Translations under genes and position numbers: made by a program | Assembly: GCF_002803065.1 (NCBI RefSeq) | Contig: NZ_NNBL01000003.1 | Coordinates: 186,001-250,000 of the forward strand | Direction: 5' to 3' | DNA: 64,000 bases | Origin: Streptomyces sp. CB01635 | GTDB lineage: Bacteria > Actinomycetota > Actinomycetes > Streptomycetales > Streptomycetaceae | Notes under the pieces: generated by a model | The model's database searches: none | Seen by the model: only the letters and a program-made list of their open reading frames with translations | Told to the model about the DNA's origin: nothing | Shown: piece after piece, positions 34,165 to 43,222 of the stretch | How positions within the stretch are numbered: the first letter of the stretch is position 1 | How the letters are laid out: each line of letters opens with the position of its first letter

Positions 34165-35007
34165 TCAGCCGTCCAGGCGGTCGGCGCCGGTTTCTACGTC
34201 GGACCCCGGCAGCAGGCTGAGGAAGGTGAGCCGAAGTCCGGGATGGCCGACGGGATGCAGTACCTGGGTGACGACATCGACGGCGTGCGGAGCGAAGCGG
34301 GGGATGCTCAGACGGAACGTGTGGCCGTCCCGGTTGGCGATGATGACCGGACCGTCGTCCCAGATCCGCCGGCACTCGGGGTCGGCGAGTGCCGTCAGCA
34401 GGATCTCCGCGAGCTCGGGGTGCCCCGGGTACTGCGCCATGGCGTAGCGCAGCATCGCGAGATAGGCCCGCCCGTGCCGCGGCCAGTCGGCCAGCTGCTG
34501 CCGGGCCTCGGGGTCGGTCAGCCCCCAGCGGATCAGGTTCGCGCCGGGGACCTGCACCCACGGGAACCACTCGGCCATGGCCTCGTTGTGGGCGAGCACG
34601 TTCCACGCGTTGTCGGTGAGATAGGCGGGCTGCGTGGGCTGCAGGTCGAGCAGGCGCCGCAGCGGTGCCAGATCGACGCCGTCGGCAGGCGAGACGGCGG
34701 GGAAGGGCTCCCCGCCGGCAGCGAAGAGGAACAGGGTGGCCCGCTCGTCCGCGCACAGCCGCAGCGCGCCCGCCAGCGCGGTCAGGGTCCGGGCGTCCAG
34801 GCGGGGCGTCGCACCGCGTTCGAGGTCCCGGTACCAGCGTTCGCTCATGCCGACCGCGGCGGCGACCTCCACCTGCGGAAGCGGTTTGCCAAGGCCGAGC
34901 TTGCGGCCCGCTCGCGCCCGCCACGCCCGTAGGAGCACCGCGAGCCCCACCTCTTCGTCTGGCAGATGCCCGAGGCCGGGTCGGTCTGTGAAGTTTTCGC
35001 GCTGCAT
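34165..35007 (-). CDS. XRE/MmyB-type regulator
   Basis: A 280-aa regulator. The N-terminal helix-turn-helix reads LLRAWRARAG...LPQVEVAAAVGMSERWYRDLERG. It is followed by the MmyB-like ligand-binding domain, marked by PAYLTDNAWNVLAHNEAMAEWF, a -P--NLIRW segment and GHTFRLSIPRF near the end. MmyB-type domains resemble PAS folds and are thought to bind fatty-acid-like ligands. The XRE-MmyB class is abundant in actinomycetes and often controls the adjacent gene. Its 3' end abuts the region with three identical palindromes in front of the oxoamine synthase operon, making it the prime candidate to bind them. Confidence 0.88.
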   Translation of the reverse strand: MQRENFTDRPGLGHLPDEEVGLAVLLRAWRARAGRKLGLGKPLPQVEVAAAVGMSERWYRDLERGATPRLDARTLTALAGALRLCADERATLFLFAAGGEPFPAVSPADGVDLAPLRRLLDLQPTQPAYLTDNAWNVLAHNEAMAEWFPWVQVPGANLIRWGLTDPEARQQLADWPRHGRAYLAMLRYAMAQYPGHPELAEILLTALADPECRRIWDDGPVIIANRDGHTFRLSIPRFAPHAVDVVTQVLHPVGHPGLRLTFLSLLPGSDVETGADRLDG

Positions 35008-35557
35008 GAATGGGGCCCTACTCTGGCTGCTTCCTGGTGCCGTGGCTCAGGCGGGAGCGGCCGGCGTGGAGTACCGCATACAGGCGGCGCCCGCACTGTC
35101 ACGAAAGGATCAATACAGGTCAGGTACCCCGCACAAGGGTAACCCGGCGTGCCCGTACACGTTCCGCGCCAACAACCGGCCAGGTGGAAGGCGTCGGTCT
35201 TCGTCGCGCATCCAATTGGTGGCCGGTGTTCCACAACGCGGCCGCCAACGACTACTACGTGGCCCGGTTCCGCGAGCTGGTGGCCCGGGTGCGCGGCGTA
35301 GAGACGTTGCAGCGGCACGAGGCGGAGTTCGTGTGGGGACTCGCCGGGAACGCGCCTTTCAGCCGACTCTCCAGGGCGCGACCTGGCACGTCGGAACCCT
35401 TACGACGTGCTGCCGCCCCCTGGCTGACGTCGTGTTGACGCTCGGCGAGGGGGCGCGTCCTGTGCTCCTGGTGCAAGACCCACTCCCCGGTCCTGGATCG
35501 CGAGAGCCGGCCTGCGGGGGTGCCGTGTGTGTGGGGCAGCAATCGGCCGTCTGCTCG
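35008..35557. other. Intergenic with an unidentified coding-like stretch (+, about 35220-35370)
   Basis: The first 150 bp holds the promoter of the MmyB-type regulator. Further right, a plus-strand reading VFHNAAANDYYVARFRELVA continuing RVRGVETLQRHEAEFVWGLAG has Streptomyces codon bias for about 50 codons, but no start or recognised family. It is probably a remnant of a decayed gene. Confidence 0.35.
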
Positions 35558-36532
35558 TCATACTCCGCTGGTCGGCACCACGTTGGTGGCATCCACTGCG
35601 GGGCGCAGCGCTTTGGCGAGCTCGACGGCGTCGCCCACGGCCCAGAAATGGGTGAAGAACAGGCGGGGGCTCTCCGTCAAATGGTGGTTGTGCAGCTCGA
35701 CGAGCTTGATCCTGCCCCGCCGCAAGGCTCCCAGTACGTTCTGCACCTCCTCGGCGAGCATGACGCAGTCGCCGCTGAGCGCTGCCCTGCCGTTTCCCAG
35801 CGGCTGGAAAATGAACGCGCTGGTCGCGCCCAGGCCGGAGGGCAGTACCAGATGGCCGTCGCAGATCGTCTCGCGGCGGGCGAAGACGGCCTTGTAGACC
35901 ACGCCGTCGCTGGAACCCTTGGCGCCCAGCGCAGCGTCGATTGCGGCCATGTCCAGGTCGACGGGGCTCGGCGGGACGGACGGTGTTGCCGGCGGGATGC
36001 CGGTGCGATCGAATCCCGCGCGCAGGCCGTGCGCCAGGGCCAGTTCGTCATGGCCGTGTCCGTGGACGTGGACCCACCAGATGTCGGGGCGATGCGTGGG
36101 CAGATGCTTGTGGAGCGCGGTCTGCGCGATTCCGTTCGCCTGCCAGGCGTCGATCACCCGCTGCAGTTCCCTCTCGGTGACCGCCACATCGCCCATGCAC
36201 ATCGTGCTGCCGTCGGCATAGCGGACGAAGGCCACGTGCGCACCCAGTGCGAGCTCCGGTGTGATGACGACGTTGCCCTCGACGACGACGCGGAGATCGT
36301 CGCGGGGGAAGGGGGTGTGGTACGTCGTCCCGCGCAGCAGGTTGCCGCTGCGGCCAAGTGCTTTCGCTACGGCCGCCCAGTCCGATGCGGTGGTGGTCAA
36401 CGGCTTGACCAGCGCCGCGTCGGGCATCGCGCGAGCGCTGGCCGGCCCCGCCCCGGCCAGCACCGGTGCCAGTGCGGCAGCGGTCAGCACGCGTCGCCGA
36501 GACGTGGCCGCCTGTTTGTCTCCAGTCATCAT
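35558..36532 (-). CDS. DUF1259 (LppY/LpqO) family secreted protein
   Basis: A 324-aa protein. A twin-arginine-like signal (TSRRRVLTAAALAPVLAGAG) is followed by a short linker and a tandem DUF1259 fold. First half: VAKALGRSGNLLRGTTYHTPFPRDDL and MCMGDVAVTERELQRV, with WVHVHGHGHDE. Second half: a similar repeat ending KLVELHNHHLTESPRLFFTHFWAVGDAVELAKAL, the family signature. The His-rich motifs may bind metal. Mycobacterial relatives are lipoproteins (LppY, LpqO); here no lipobox Cys is seen. The ATG at 36532 has GGAGGAGATCAG upstream; biochemical function unknown. Confidence 0.87.
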   Translation of the reverse strand: MMTGDKQAATSRRRVLTAAALAPVLAGAGPASARAMPDAALVKPLTTTASDWAAVAKALGRSGNLLRGTTYHTPFPRDDLRVVVEGNVVITPELALGAHVAFVRYADGSTMCMGDVAVTERELQRVIDAWQANGIAQTALHKHLPTHRPDIWWVHVHGHGHDELALAHGLRAGFDRTGIPPATPSVPPSPVDLDMAAIDAALGAKGSSDGVVYKAVFARRETICDGHLVLPSGLGATSAFIFQPLGNGRAALSGDCVMLAEEVQNVLGALRRGRIKLVELHNHHLTESPRLFFTHFWAVGDAVELAKALRPAVDATNVVPTSGV

Positions 36533-36811
36533 CTGATCTCCTCCATGGCGAGATGAAACCATAAGGAATGTGTGTTATCGGCATTGATTGGGCCCATATG
36601 GGCCAAATGTGTCTTCTCGACTGTCATCGAATGATGCCTTGAGTGGTGCCTTGAGAATCGTCAGTGCCCCGGTGACGTGCGGGAGTTGGGCCCTGCTCCG
36701 GTCGACCGGCGGACCGCACTGTTCTGGACAGCGGCGAAGCTGGCGCCGGCCGCGGTTGCGGGAGCAGGCGCGGGGCCGAAGCCCACGGGACACACCCACG
36801 CCCGGGTGCGG

Positions 36812-36966
36812 GCACGCGCACCGGCTCCGGCACCGGCAAGTCGGACCTGCTGAGCGCGCTCGGCACCGAAGCCGCGATGGCCGGCTACCGCGTCAAGTAC
36901 GCCCTCGCGACCCGGATCGTCAACGAGCTCGTCGAGGCCGCCGACGAGGAGTAGCTGACCAAGAAG
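36812..36966 (+). pseudogene. IS21-family IstB ATPase remnant
   Basis: The reading RTGSGTGKSDLL SALGTEAAMA continuing GYRVKYALATRIVNELVEAADEE is the Walker A region of IstB, the helper ATPase of IS21 elements (usually GESGTGKSHLLIALGTEAA-AGYRVRY). A stop codon at 36952 and missing flanks show it is dead: only about 50 of 250 residues remain. No istA part is seen. Confidence 0.8.
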
Positions 36967-37005
36967 GGTCTCCTGACCGCCGGCACAGGCTCTTTGGCAC
37001 TGCGC

Positions 37006-37563
37006 TCACTCGTGGGTCGGCCCCGTCACTCCCAGATCCGTACGCATCGCCTCGCGCATCCTGGACAGGTCTCGCCAGCCCTGCTTGATCACGTCCCGCA
37101 CGTTCTCGATGTCGTCGCCTTCGCCTGCCGTGCCATGGGTGAGGCGGGCCAGGATGCCGTACACAGAGCCCAGGCCGATGTCGACTCGTCTCACCTCCGT
37201 CAGCACAATGTCCGGCACGATCATCTGGGCCTCGGCGTACTGGCGGCGGTAGTCCGCGCGGGCCGTCTCGACCGTGGCCAGCGACTCTTGCGGGGCGTAC
37301 CCGATGCGCAGTACGTGGTTGTGGTCGTTGAGGGTCGCCAGGTAGTGGCGGGCGGCGGCGTTGAACTCCGTGTACGCCGCTCTGCGCGTCTCCCGGCCCG
37401 ACTCCGTGTGCTGGGCGGCTAGTTCGGTGCGGCGAGTGCGTTCGAGGCGTTCCCACTCCTCGCGGCGCGAGGCGTCTCCGCGTCGCTGGGTCAACCACGC
37501 CGAGCCCAGCGTGCCGCCCACGCCCACCACCGCCGCCAGCAGGCCCGCCACGGCCGAGTCCAT
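37006..37563 (-). CDS. Conserved hypothetical membrane-anchored coiled-coil protein
   Basis: A 185-aa protein. The short N-terminal helix SAVAGLLAAVVGVGGTLGSAWL is a probable membrane anchor or re-entrant helix. It is followed by a long charged helical region (QRRGDASRREEWERLERTRRTEL...) that should form a coiled coil, then more helices to the C-terminus. This arrangement (anchor, then RREE..R coiled coil) is common in streptomycete hypothetical proteins. The ATG at 37563 has GGGGGAGGCGTG upstream. No function can be assigned. Confidence 0.78.
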   Translation of the reverse strand: MDSAVAGLLAAVVGVGGTLGSAWLTQRRGDASRREEWERLERTRRTELAAQHTESGRETRRAAYTEFNAAARHYLATLNDHNHVLRIGYAPQESLATVETARADYRRQYAEAQMIVPDIVLTEVRRVDIGLGSVYGILARLTHGTAGEGDDIENVRDVIKQGWRDLSRMREAMRTDLGVTGPTHE

Positions 37564-37960
37564 CACGCCTCCCCCGTACCAACCACCGCTCCCGTACTGC
37601 TCCCTAGTGTCTCTGACAGACGAACGCATTCGACAGCTCCAGCGAACCAGTGTGCGTAACGACCTTCCGTCCGGCACTCGCTGGCGAGGACATCCGATCC
37701 TCCTCAGTACGGCCCGCAGCGGGAGCCCCCGCGGCTTGACTTCTCTATTGGGAAGGCACTCGAGTCGCCCCTGCGGCGGCGGAAGGCCAGGAGCCGGCCG
37801 GGTGCTACCGGCCTCGTCGTCGGCGGCACGGTGACGGTGGTTCGGCCATGTGGCCGCGGTCGGCTCGCGCGCGTTGCCGGGCCGCGGTCCCGTTGACACA
37901 GATGCGTGCCGACGTCCAGTGCGGAAGGACGTCCGGCCCTCAGCGGTGGAAGGACAAGGC
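37564..37960. other. Divergent promoter region, no gene recognised
   Basis: The region lies between the divergently transcribed coiled-coil protein gene and the peptidase gene. It has no domain-bearing reading. Promoters for both genes must lie here. Confidence 0.35.
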
Positions 37961-39589
37961 ATGCACATATCTGGACCGATAGCGGGTCGTCGGGTTTGTG
38001 CCGCGGTCATCGCCGCGTTGGTGGCCGGCTCGACCGTTCTGACCGGGCAGATCCTCGCCGCGGCCGGAGGCCCGCCCGCACCTTCGGTGCCGGCCCCGAA
38101 GCTGGACTGGAGACCCTGCGTTCAAGGCAGCCCGTTCGACTGCGCGACCGCGAAGGTGCCGCTGGACTACAACGACCCAGGTCGTCGCACCATCGAACTG
38201 GCAGTCATCAAACGGAAGGCGACCGACCCAGGTCGACGCATCGGCACCCTGCTCTTCAACCCTGGCGGACCCGGGGGGCCAGGCACAGTCCAGATGCCAC
38301 AGGACTACGACTTCTTCCCGCGCGAGGTGCGGGAGCGGTTCGACATCGTCAGCTGGGACCCCCGCGGGATCGGCAGCAGCACAGCGGTGAACTGCTTTGC
38401 GACTCCCGAGGAGGCCGCCGCGTGGAACGCGGGCAAACCGGCCGGCGTCCCGGTGGGCGCACAGCAGCGAGCGACTGTGATCGCCGCGTACGAGGACCTG
38501 GCCCGGCGCTGTGAGCGGCGTGACCCCGAGCTGCTGCGTCATGTGTCGACCGCCGACACCGCTCGCGACCTCGACGGGCTGCGCCAGGCGGTTGGCGATG
38601 CGCAACTCACCTACCTCGGAATCTCCTACGGCACGATCCTGGGCGCCACCTACGCCAACTTGTTCCCCGGCAGGGTCCGCGCCATGGTCCTCGACAGCGA
38701 CATCGATCCGCAGGCCTGGACGAACCACGGCTCCGACGCGGACCCCCGGCTGACCACGTTCCTGCGTATGGGCTTGGACCGCGCCGCGGCAGCGGTCCTG
38801 GAGCGGTTCCTCACCCTGTGCGGATCCACGGACACCGCGGGCTGCACCTTCTCCGCAGGCAGCCCGAAAGCGACCCGGGACAGGTTCGACCAGCTGATGC
38901 GGCGGCTGCGGGCGCATCCCGTGGGTGAGTGGACCTACGGCCGCACGGTCGCCGACGTGATGAGCAGCCTCTACGTTGTCCACCCGGGCTGGACGGACCT
39001 CGCCGGCAGGCTGCGGGACCTCTGGCAGGGGCGCGTCGCCAAGGCGTCCCCGCTCCCGCCCCCGCCAATGGTCCCGCATCCGAATCCGTACGTCGGCGAG
39101 GAACAGGCGGGTGCGGTGCTCTGCGGCGAAAGCCCCAATCCGCGTGACCCCGCCGTCTACCCCGCCATGGAAGAGGCCGCCGCCGGCCGCGCGGGCGACG
39201 CCGGGCTCTTCTGGACCTGGGCCACCGCGGGGTGTGTCTCCTGGCCGGCCGTCGCGGCCGACCGCTACCGCGGCCCGTGGAACAGGCAGACGGCACACCC
39301 GGTCCTGGTGGTCGGCACCAGGTACGACCCCGCGACTCCCTACGCGGACGCGCAGGCGCTGGCCGGGGAATTGGCCGACGCCCGCCTGCTCACCCACGAG
39401 GGATACGGTCACACCGCGCTGATCAACCCCAGCAGCTGCGTGAAGGCGTACGAGAGCCGGTACCTCGTCGACGGCACGCTCCCGCCGGCCGGAACGACCT
39501 GCCGACAGGACGAGCCCCCCTTCCGCGCGCCCAAGCTGGTCGGCGGCGTCGCCACCGGCGGCGGTGGGATGGCCGGCACCGTCCACTGA
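37961..39589 (+). CDS. Secreted tripeptidyl-aminopeptidase-type alpha/beta hydrolase
   Basis: A 542-aa secreted serine hydrolase of the streptomycete SlpD/TAP family. The Sec-type signal peptide is RRVCAAVIAALVAGSTVLTGQILAAAGG. The alpha/beta-hydrolase fold has NPGGPGGPG (oxyanion loop), WDPRGIGSS and the nucleophile elbow LGISYGTILG (Gly-Ile-Ser-Tyr-Gly). The C-terminal TAP-like domain carries the catalytic Asp in VVGTRYDPATPYADA and His in EGYGHTALI. It removes N-terminal tri- or aminoacyl peptides outside the cell. The ATG at 37961 follows AAGGACAAGGC. It ends in a perfect stem-loop. Confidence 0.93.
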   Translation: MHISGPIAGRRVCAAVIAALVAGSTVLTGQILAAAGGPPAPSVPAPKLDWRPCVQGSPFDCATAKVPLDYNDPGRRTIELAVIKRKATDPGRRIGTLLFNPGGPGGPGTVQMPQDYDFFPREVRERFDIVSWDPRGIGSSTAVNCFATPEEAAAWNAGKPAGVPVGAQQRATVIAAYEDLARRCERRDPELLRHVSTADTARDLDGLRQAVGDAQLTYLGISYGTILGATYANLFPGRVRAMVLDSDIDPQAWTNHGSDADPRLTTFLRMGLDRAAAAVLERFLTLCGSTDTAGCTFSAGSPKATRDRFDQLMRRLRAHPVGEWTYGRTVADVMSSLYVVHPGWTDLAGRLRDLWQGRVAKASPLPPPPMVPHPNPYVGEEQAGAVLCGESPNPRDPAVYPAMEEAAAGRAGDAGLFWTWATAGCVSWPAVAADRYRGPWNRQTAHPVLVVGTRYDPATPYADAQALAGELADARLLTHEGYGHTALINPSSCVKAYESRYLVDGTLPPAGTTCRQDEPPFRAPKLVGGVATGGGGMAGTVH

Positions 39590-39627
39590 GTCGGCCACAG
39601 CCACCCGGCCTGGGCACGGGCCGACTC
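39588..39627. terminator. Stem-loop terminator between convergent genes
   Basis: GAGTCGGCC (39588-39596, overlapping the peptidase stop codon) pairs perfectly with GGCCGACTC (39619-39627). The loop is 22 nt and itself GC-rich. It lies between the plus-strand peptidase gene and the end of the minus-strand methyltransferase gene. Confidence 0.6.
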
Positions 39628-39665
39628 GATCGAGCTCCAGAACGTCGTCTTCGGCCTGACCCCGG

Positions 39666-40481
39666 TCAGCGTTTGATGCCCACGCCCGCCAACAGGCTGA
39701 TCTCGGCGTCCGCGGGCTCCGTCCCGTCGGCGGGACCGGCGGGCCGCCAGCGGTGGCAGCAGATGATGCCGGGTTCGATCAGGTCGAGCCCGTCGAAGAA
39801 CCGGCGGACGTCGTTGTGCGAACGGAACTGCACCGGAGATCCGGACTTGGTGTAGACCTCCGCGACCTTGTTCCAGGTGTCGGGGTCGAAGTCGGGCGTG
39901 CAGTGGTTCATGGCGAGGGCGCTGCCGGCCGGGAGCGGGTCGAGCAGCCGGCGGATGATGGCGTACGGGTCGTGCGGGTCGGTGATGAAGTGCATCAGCG
40001 CGTTGAGGGAGAGGGCGATGGGCTGGTCGAAGTCCAGGACCTCCGAGGCTTCCACGGCGCTCATCAACGCATCGGGGTCGGTGACATCGGCCTCGATGTA
40101 GGCCGTGCGTCCCTGCGTCGTGCTGCGCATGAGGCGTTCGGCGTACTTGAGGACGAGGGGATCGTTGTCGGCGTACACGACGCGGGCATCGAGCGCGACG
40201 GACTGGGCGACCTGGTGCAGGTTGGGCTCGGTCGGGACGCCCGTGCCGATGTCCAGCCACTGGCGGATGCCGTGCTCCTGCGCCAGCACATGGGTGGCCC
40301 GGTGCATGAACGCCCGGTTCTCGCGGGCGGTCACGTAGATGCCGGGGTGGGCCTGGGCGGCCACGAGGGCCGCCTCCTTGTCGATCTCGAAGTGGTCCTT
40401 GCCGCCGAGGAAGTAGTCGTACATCCGGGCCGAGTGCGCCTTGCTCGTGTCGAGGTCCCGGCCGGCCTGCCTGGTGGTCAT
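39666..40481 (-). CDS. SAM-dependent methyltransferase, DUF574 family
   Basis: A 271-aa S-adenosylmethionine methyltransferase of the actinobacterial DUF574 (PF04672-type) family. Marks: ARMYDYFLGGKDHFEIDKEAA near the N-terminus (the family signature), RQWLDIGTGVPTEPNLHQVAQ (SAM loop), VVYADNDPLVLKYAERLM, and ALSLNALMHFITD. AAAGGGAGAAC precedes the ATG. These genes occur in dozens of copies in Streptomyces and are often near XRE/DUF397 regulators, as here. The substrate is unknown. Confidence 0.93.
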   Translation of the reverse strand: MTTRQAGRDLDTSKAHSARMYDYFLGGKDHFEIDKEAALVAAQAHPGIYVTARENRAFMHRATHVLAQEHGIRQWLDIGTGVPTEPNLHQVAQSVALDARVVYADNDPLVLKYAERLMRSTTQGRTAYIEADVTDPDALMSAVEASEVLDFDQPIALSLNALMHFITDPHDPYAIIRRLLDPLPAGSALAMNHCTPDFDPDTWNKVAEVYTKSGSPVQFRSHNDVRRFFDGLDLIEPGIICCHRWRPAGPADGTEPADAEISLLAGVGIKR

Positions 40482-40566
40482 GTTCTCCCTTTCAGGTGTG
40501 TGTCTGTCGGCCCGCAGGCCAAGGACGGGACCGGTGTCGTCGTCCTTCCTGCTGCCCGCCGTCGGT

Positions 40567-40818
40567 TCACCCGGCGGCCAAGTGATCGGCCAGGCCCTCT
40601 TTGACCCCGCGGACGAACGCGGCGATCTCCTCCGGCGTGTAGATCAGCGCCGGCCCGGCCGGGTCGGTCGACTGCCGTACGGCCACGCGGCCGTCGGCGA
40701 GCTGCTTCGCCTCCACGCACTGACCGCCGTTCGGCCCGCTCCACGGGCGCTCCCAGCCGTGCTCCCCGAGATTGTGGGCCGGCATCCCGTTGTACACGCC
40801 CTCGTTGGTGATCGTCAT
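40567..40818 (-). CDS. DUF397 protein (BldB-associated type)
   Basis: An 83-aa protein with the DUF397 core NGGQCVEAKQLADGRVAVRQSTDPAGPALIYTPEEIAAFVRGVKEG. It normally carries one or two C-V-VA--LPDG-V-VRDS blocks followed by a final helix. Its ATG overlaps the stop of the upstream XRE regulator (ATGA), the classic XRE-DUF397 toxin-antitoxin-like or developmental regulator pair of streptomycetes, in which the two proteins interact. No signal or membrane segment. Confidence 0.92.
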   Translation of the reverse strand: MTITNEGVYNGMPAHNLGEHGWERPWSGPNGGQCVEAKQLADGRVAVRQSTDPAGPALIYTPEEIAAFVRGVKEGLADHLAAG

Positions 40819-41681
40819 GAGTACTCCTTGCGCATGCGGTTCAAGAGCGCCCTGCTGTCCTCCGACGACGTCAGCAACGCCATTCGGGAATGCGCCTCGA
40901 GATGCGCGACGACGTCCACGCGCTGGTCCAGATAGACGGAGGCGGACAGGAGTTCGCTGTAGACGATGTCCGGCAGCTCGGGTTCCTCGAACCGGAAATA
41001 GGTGAAGGGGGCGCACGCCCCGACATGGGCACCAGCAGCGAACGGGACGATGTCGATGCTGATGTGCTCGAGCTCGGACACGTCCAGGAGCCGCTCGATC
41101 TGCTCCCGCATCACGTCAGAGCTGCCCACCGCCCGGTGCAGGACGGCTTCCTCCATGACCACCCACAACGTGGGGGCGTCCTCCCCCTCCAGCAGGCTCT
41201 GGCGGCGCAGCCGCAGCTCCACGCGGCGCGCGAGCTCCTCCTCGCTGCCGTTCGGCAACCCGCCGCGCAGCACGGCGCGGGCGTAGTCGGGAGTCTGCAG
41301 AAGGCCGGTGACGTACTGGGGTTCATAGGTGCGCAGGGTCTTGGCGTCGGTCTCCAGGCTGACGTAGGCGGTGAACCAGCTGGGGACGGCGTCACGGTAG
41401 GAGTGCCACCAGCCGGGCTCGTTGGCCCGCTCGGCCAGGTCGACGAACTCGTCGATCTCCTGGCGGTCCGCGCCGAAGGTCTCCAGGAGCTTCTCCACGT
41501 AGAGAGGCTTCAGCGCGACCTCGGCCTTTTCCAGCCGGCGGATCGTCAGGGTCTTCACGCGCAGTGCTTTTGCCGCGTCCTCCAGCGAGGCACCGGCGCC
41601 GAGCCGCATGTCCTGCAGCCGACGGCCGAGGATCATGCGCAGGACTGTCGGTGCGCTGGTGCTGGAACGGGCTTCACTCAC
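40815..41681 (-). CDS. XRE-family regulator with DUF5753 domain (partner of DUF397)
   Basis: A 288-aa regulator. The N-terminal helix-turn-helix is in RLQDMRLGAGASLEDAAKALRVKTLTIRRLEKAEVALKP; the DUF5753 effector domain starts about residue 95 with WHSYRDAVPSWFTAYVSLETDAKTLRTYEPQYVTGLLQTPDYARAVL. The GTG at 41681 has a perfect GGAGG at 6 nt (TTG 41687 is less likely). Translationally coupled to the DUF397 gene. The group XRE-DUF397-ATPase-methyltransferase repeats across streptomycete genomes and affects development and antibiotic production. Confidence 0.92.
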   Translation of the reverse strand: MSEARSSTSAPTVLRMILGRRLQDMRLGAGASLEDAAKALRVKTLTIRRLEKAEVALKPLYVEKLLETFGADRQEIDEFVDLAERANEPGWWHSYRDAVPSWFTAYVSLETDAKTLRTYEPQYVTGLLQTPDYARAVLRGGLPNGSEEELARRVELRLRRQSLLEGEDAPTLWVVMEEAVLHRAVGSSDVMREQIERLLDVSELEHISIDIVPFAAGAHVGACAPFTYFRFEEPELPDIVYSELLSASVYLDQRVDVVAHLEAHSRMALLTSSEDSRALLNRMRKEYS

Positions 41682-41997
41682 GCCCAACCTCCTGATGGTT
41701 CATCAACATCACCATTCTGACAGTGACTTGAAGACGACGCCAGGGTGATACTCGCGCTGCTGAAATTATCAGAGAGTCGGTTGCAGCGTGATAGCGATCA
41801 CGCGCATAGTTGGCATGTGAGTGGTCAAGTCACAGCTCTGACGCAGCATCCGGCCCGGACGGGACACGCGATGCTGATGCCGCCGTGGGCACCCCACCCC
41901 AGGGTGCCTGTCTCGGTATGCGCCTCTCACCCCTCGAGCTGCAGCCCGCATCCCCACACCGCGCCTGCCCCCCGGAAGGCACTGGAAGGCGACATCC
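41682..41997. promoter_or_regulatory. Divergent promoter region with palindrome GCGTGAT-AGCG-ATCACGC
   Basis: A 316-bp gap between the divergent XRE regulator and ATP-binding protein genes. It contains a perfect 7-bp inverted repeat at 41786-41803, a likely operator for the XRE protein. The region is more AT-rich near the XRE start. No gene is seen. Confidence 0.5.
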
Positions 41998-42456
41998 GTG
42001 ACTCTGCCCACGTCCTCACCTCCGGCCTCGGCCCCCGCCTTAGCCACGACCGTGCCTCGTCGGGAGTACTGGTTCGGTCTGCCCGCCCTGCGCACCAGCG
42101 CGAGATCCGCCCGCGACACCGTGCGCGACCGGCTCCGTGCCTGGAAGGTGCCCGGCGACACATGCTGCGACGCGGTGCTGCTGGTCTCCGAGCTGACCAC
42201 GAACGCTGTACTCCACACCGACAGCGGTCATGTCCTGTGTGGCCTCACGCTGACCGGCGACGAGCGTTGCCTGCGCATCGAACTCCACGACGACGGCCGC
42301 ACCCCGGTCCGCCCGCCCGAGCACCACGCCGGCCCCGAAGAGGAGAACGGGCGAGGCCTGTTCCTCGTCCAGCAACTCGCGGACCGCTGGGGCTCCGCAC
42401 GCTCGACGCGGGCCGAAGGCAAGGTCGTCTGGGCAGAGTTGACGGCTCACTCCTGA
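41998..42456 (+). CDS. ATP-binding protein (RsbW/SpoIIAB-like HATPase)
   Basis: A 152-aa GHKL-type ATPase of the streptomycete anti-sigma-factor-like class. Motifs in order: N-box LLVSELTTNAVLH, G1 IELHDDGRTPVRP, and G2 NGRGLFLVQQLADRWG with the final GKVVWAEL strand. Such kinases bind sigma factors or anti-sigma antagonists. The GTG start follows GGAAGG at 8 nt. It is divergent from the XRE/DUF397 pair and is the usual third member of that module. Confidence 0.93.
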   Translation: MTLPTSSPPASAPALATTVPRREYWFGLPALRTSARSARDTVRDRLRAWKVPGDTCCDAVLLVSELTTNAVLHTDSGHVLCGLTLTGDERCLRIELHDDGRTPVRPPEHHAGPEEENGRGLFLVQQLADRWGSARSTRAEGKVVWAELTAHS

Positions 42457-42661
42457 CGCCATGGGCACCGGCCGGCGCCGAATGTGGCGCCCGCCCCGGC
42501 AGGGACCGCCCGGATGCAGCGTGGCCAGGCCCGGCCTGCTGGGCACCAGACCAGTTCCCCCGTACGACGGCAGAGACCGCAGTCGGCACCGCACGGCCCC
42601 GCTACGTCCCCTTCACGCGGCGAGGAACCCCTTCTCCTCGGTCCCCCTACAGAAGGCGCCC

Positions 42662-43042
42662 ATGACCCCCCACAGCGAAACCGCTCCTCCTGTCGTCCTG
42701 TACGTATGCGCCGACCGAGCCCGGGGCGCGCCCGGGGCAGCCACGCAGTGCGCGCAGACGGAAGGCCAGGCGTTCGCCCAGGAGCGCGGACTGGCGATCG
42801 CCGAGGTCGTCACCGACACGTACGGTGAGCCCGACCCGGCCCGGCGCAGAGGGTGGCGGCGTGTGCGACAGCTGGCACAGACAGGCCATGTCACCGCGGT
42901 ACTCGTCCGCTGGCCCAGCGCCATCGCCCCGGAGTCCGCGCACGAACTCCGGCACCGCGAGACCGCCTGGCTCCACGACCACGGCGTGCGCGTCCAGTAC
43001 ACCTGGGCGCCCTTGTCATCGAGGAGCGACGAGGCCCGGTGA
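42662..43042 (+). CDS. Degenerate resolvase-like protein
   Basis: A 126-aa protein that keeps the outline of a serine recombinase N-terminal domain: VVLYVCADR (strand 1), an internal EGQAFAQERGLAIAEVVTDTYGEPDPARRRGWRRV part, the TAVLVRWPSAIA strand and HDHGVRVQY. The catalytic Ser region (normally YARVST) reads YVCADR, with no Ser, and the DNA-binding C-terminus is absent, so it cannot recombine DNA. The ATG at 42662 has AGAAGG at 5 nt. It lies 205 bp after the ATPase gene. It may have been recruited as a regulatory or binding protein. Confidence 0.72.
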   Translation: MTPHSETAPPVVLYVCADRARGAPGAATQCAQTEGQAFAQERGLAIAEVVTDTYGEPDPARRRGWRRVRQLAQTGHVTAVLVRWPSAIAPESAHELRHRETAWLHDHGVRVQYTWAPLSSRSDEAR

Positions 43043-43222
43043 TCCCGCTCGGCGATGTCCAGATCTTTGATTCACCTGGCAGGTGACGGTATGGAGATGT
43101 TGACGTAGTAGGGGGATGGTGCGCAGGTCAGAGGCGTGCGGAATGCTGCGGAGGGGTGGGTCGGGCCGCAGGCGTCGTCTCGTTTCGCGACGCCCCGGCC
43201 GGCACGCGCATCTCCGTACGGC

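Noticed and set aside
32557..34932. 791-codon plus-strand reading over the oxoamine synthase and regulator genes
   Set aside because: Crosses two real minus-strand genes and their promoter region; no domain and no ribosome site.
37940..39604. 554-codon minus-strand reading opposite the secreted peptidase
   Set aside because: Antisense shadow; the plus strand shows a signal peptide, nucleophile elbow and catalytic Asp/His.
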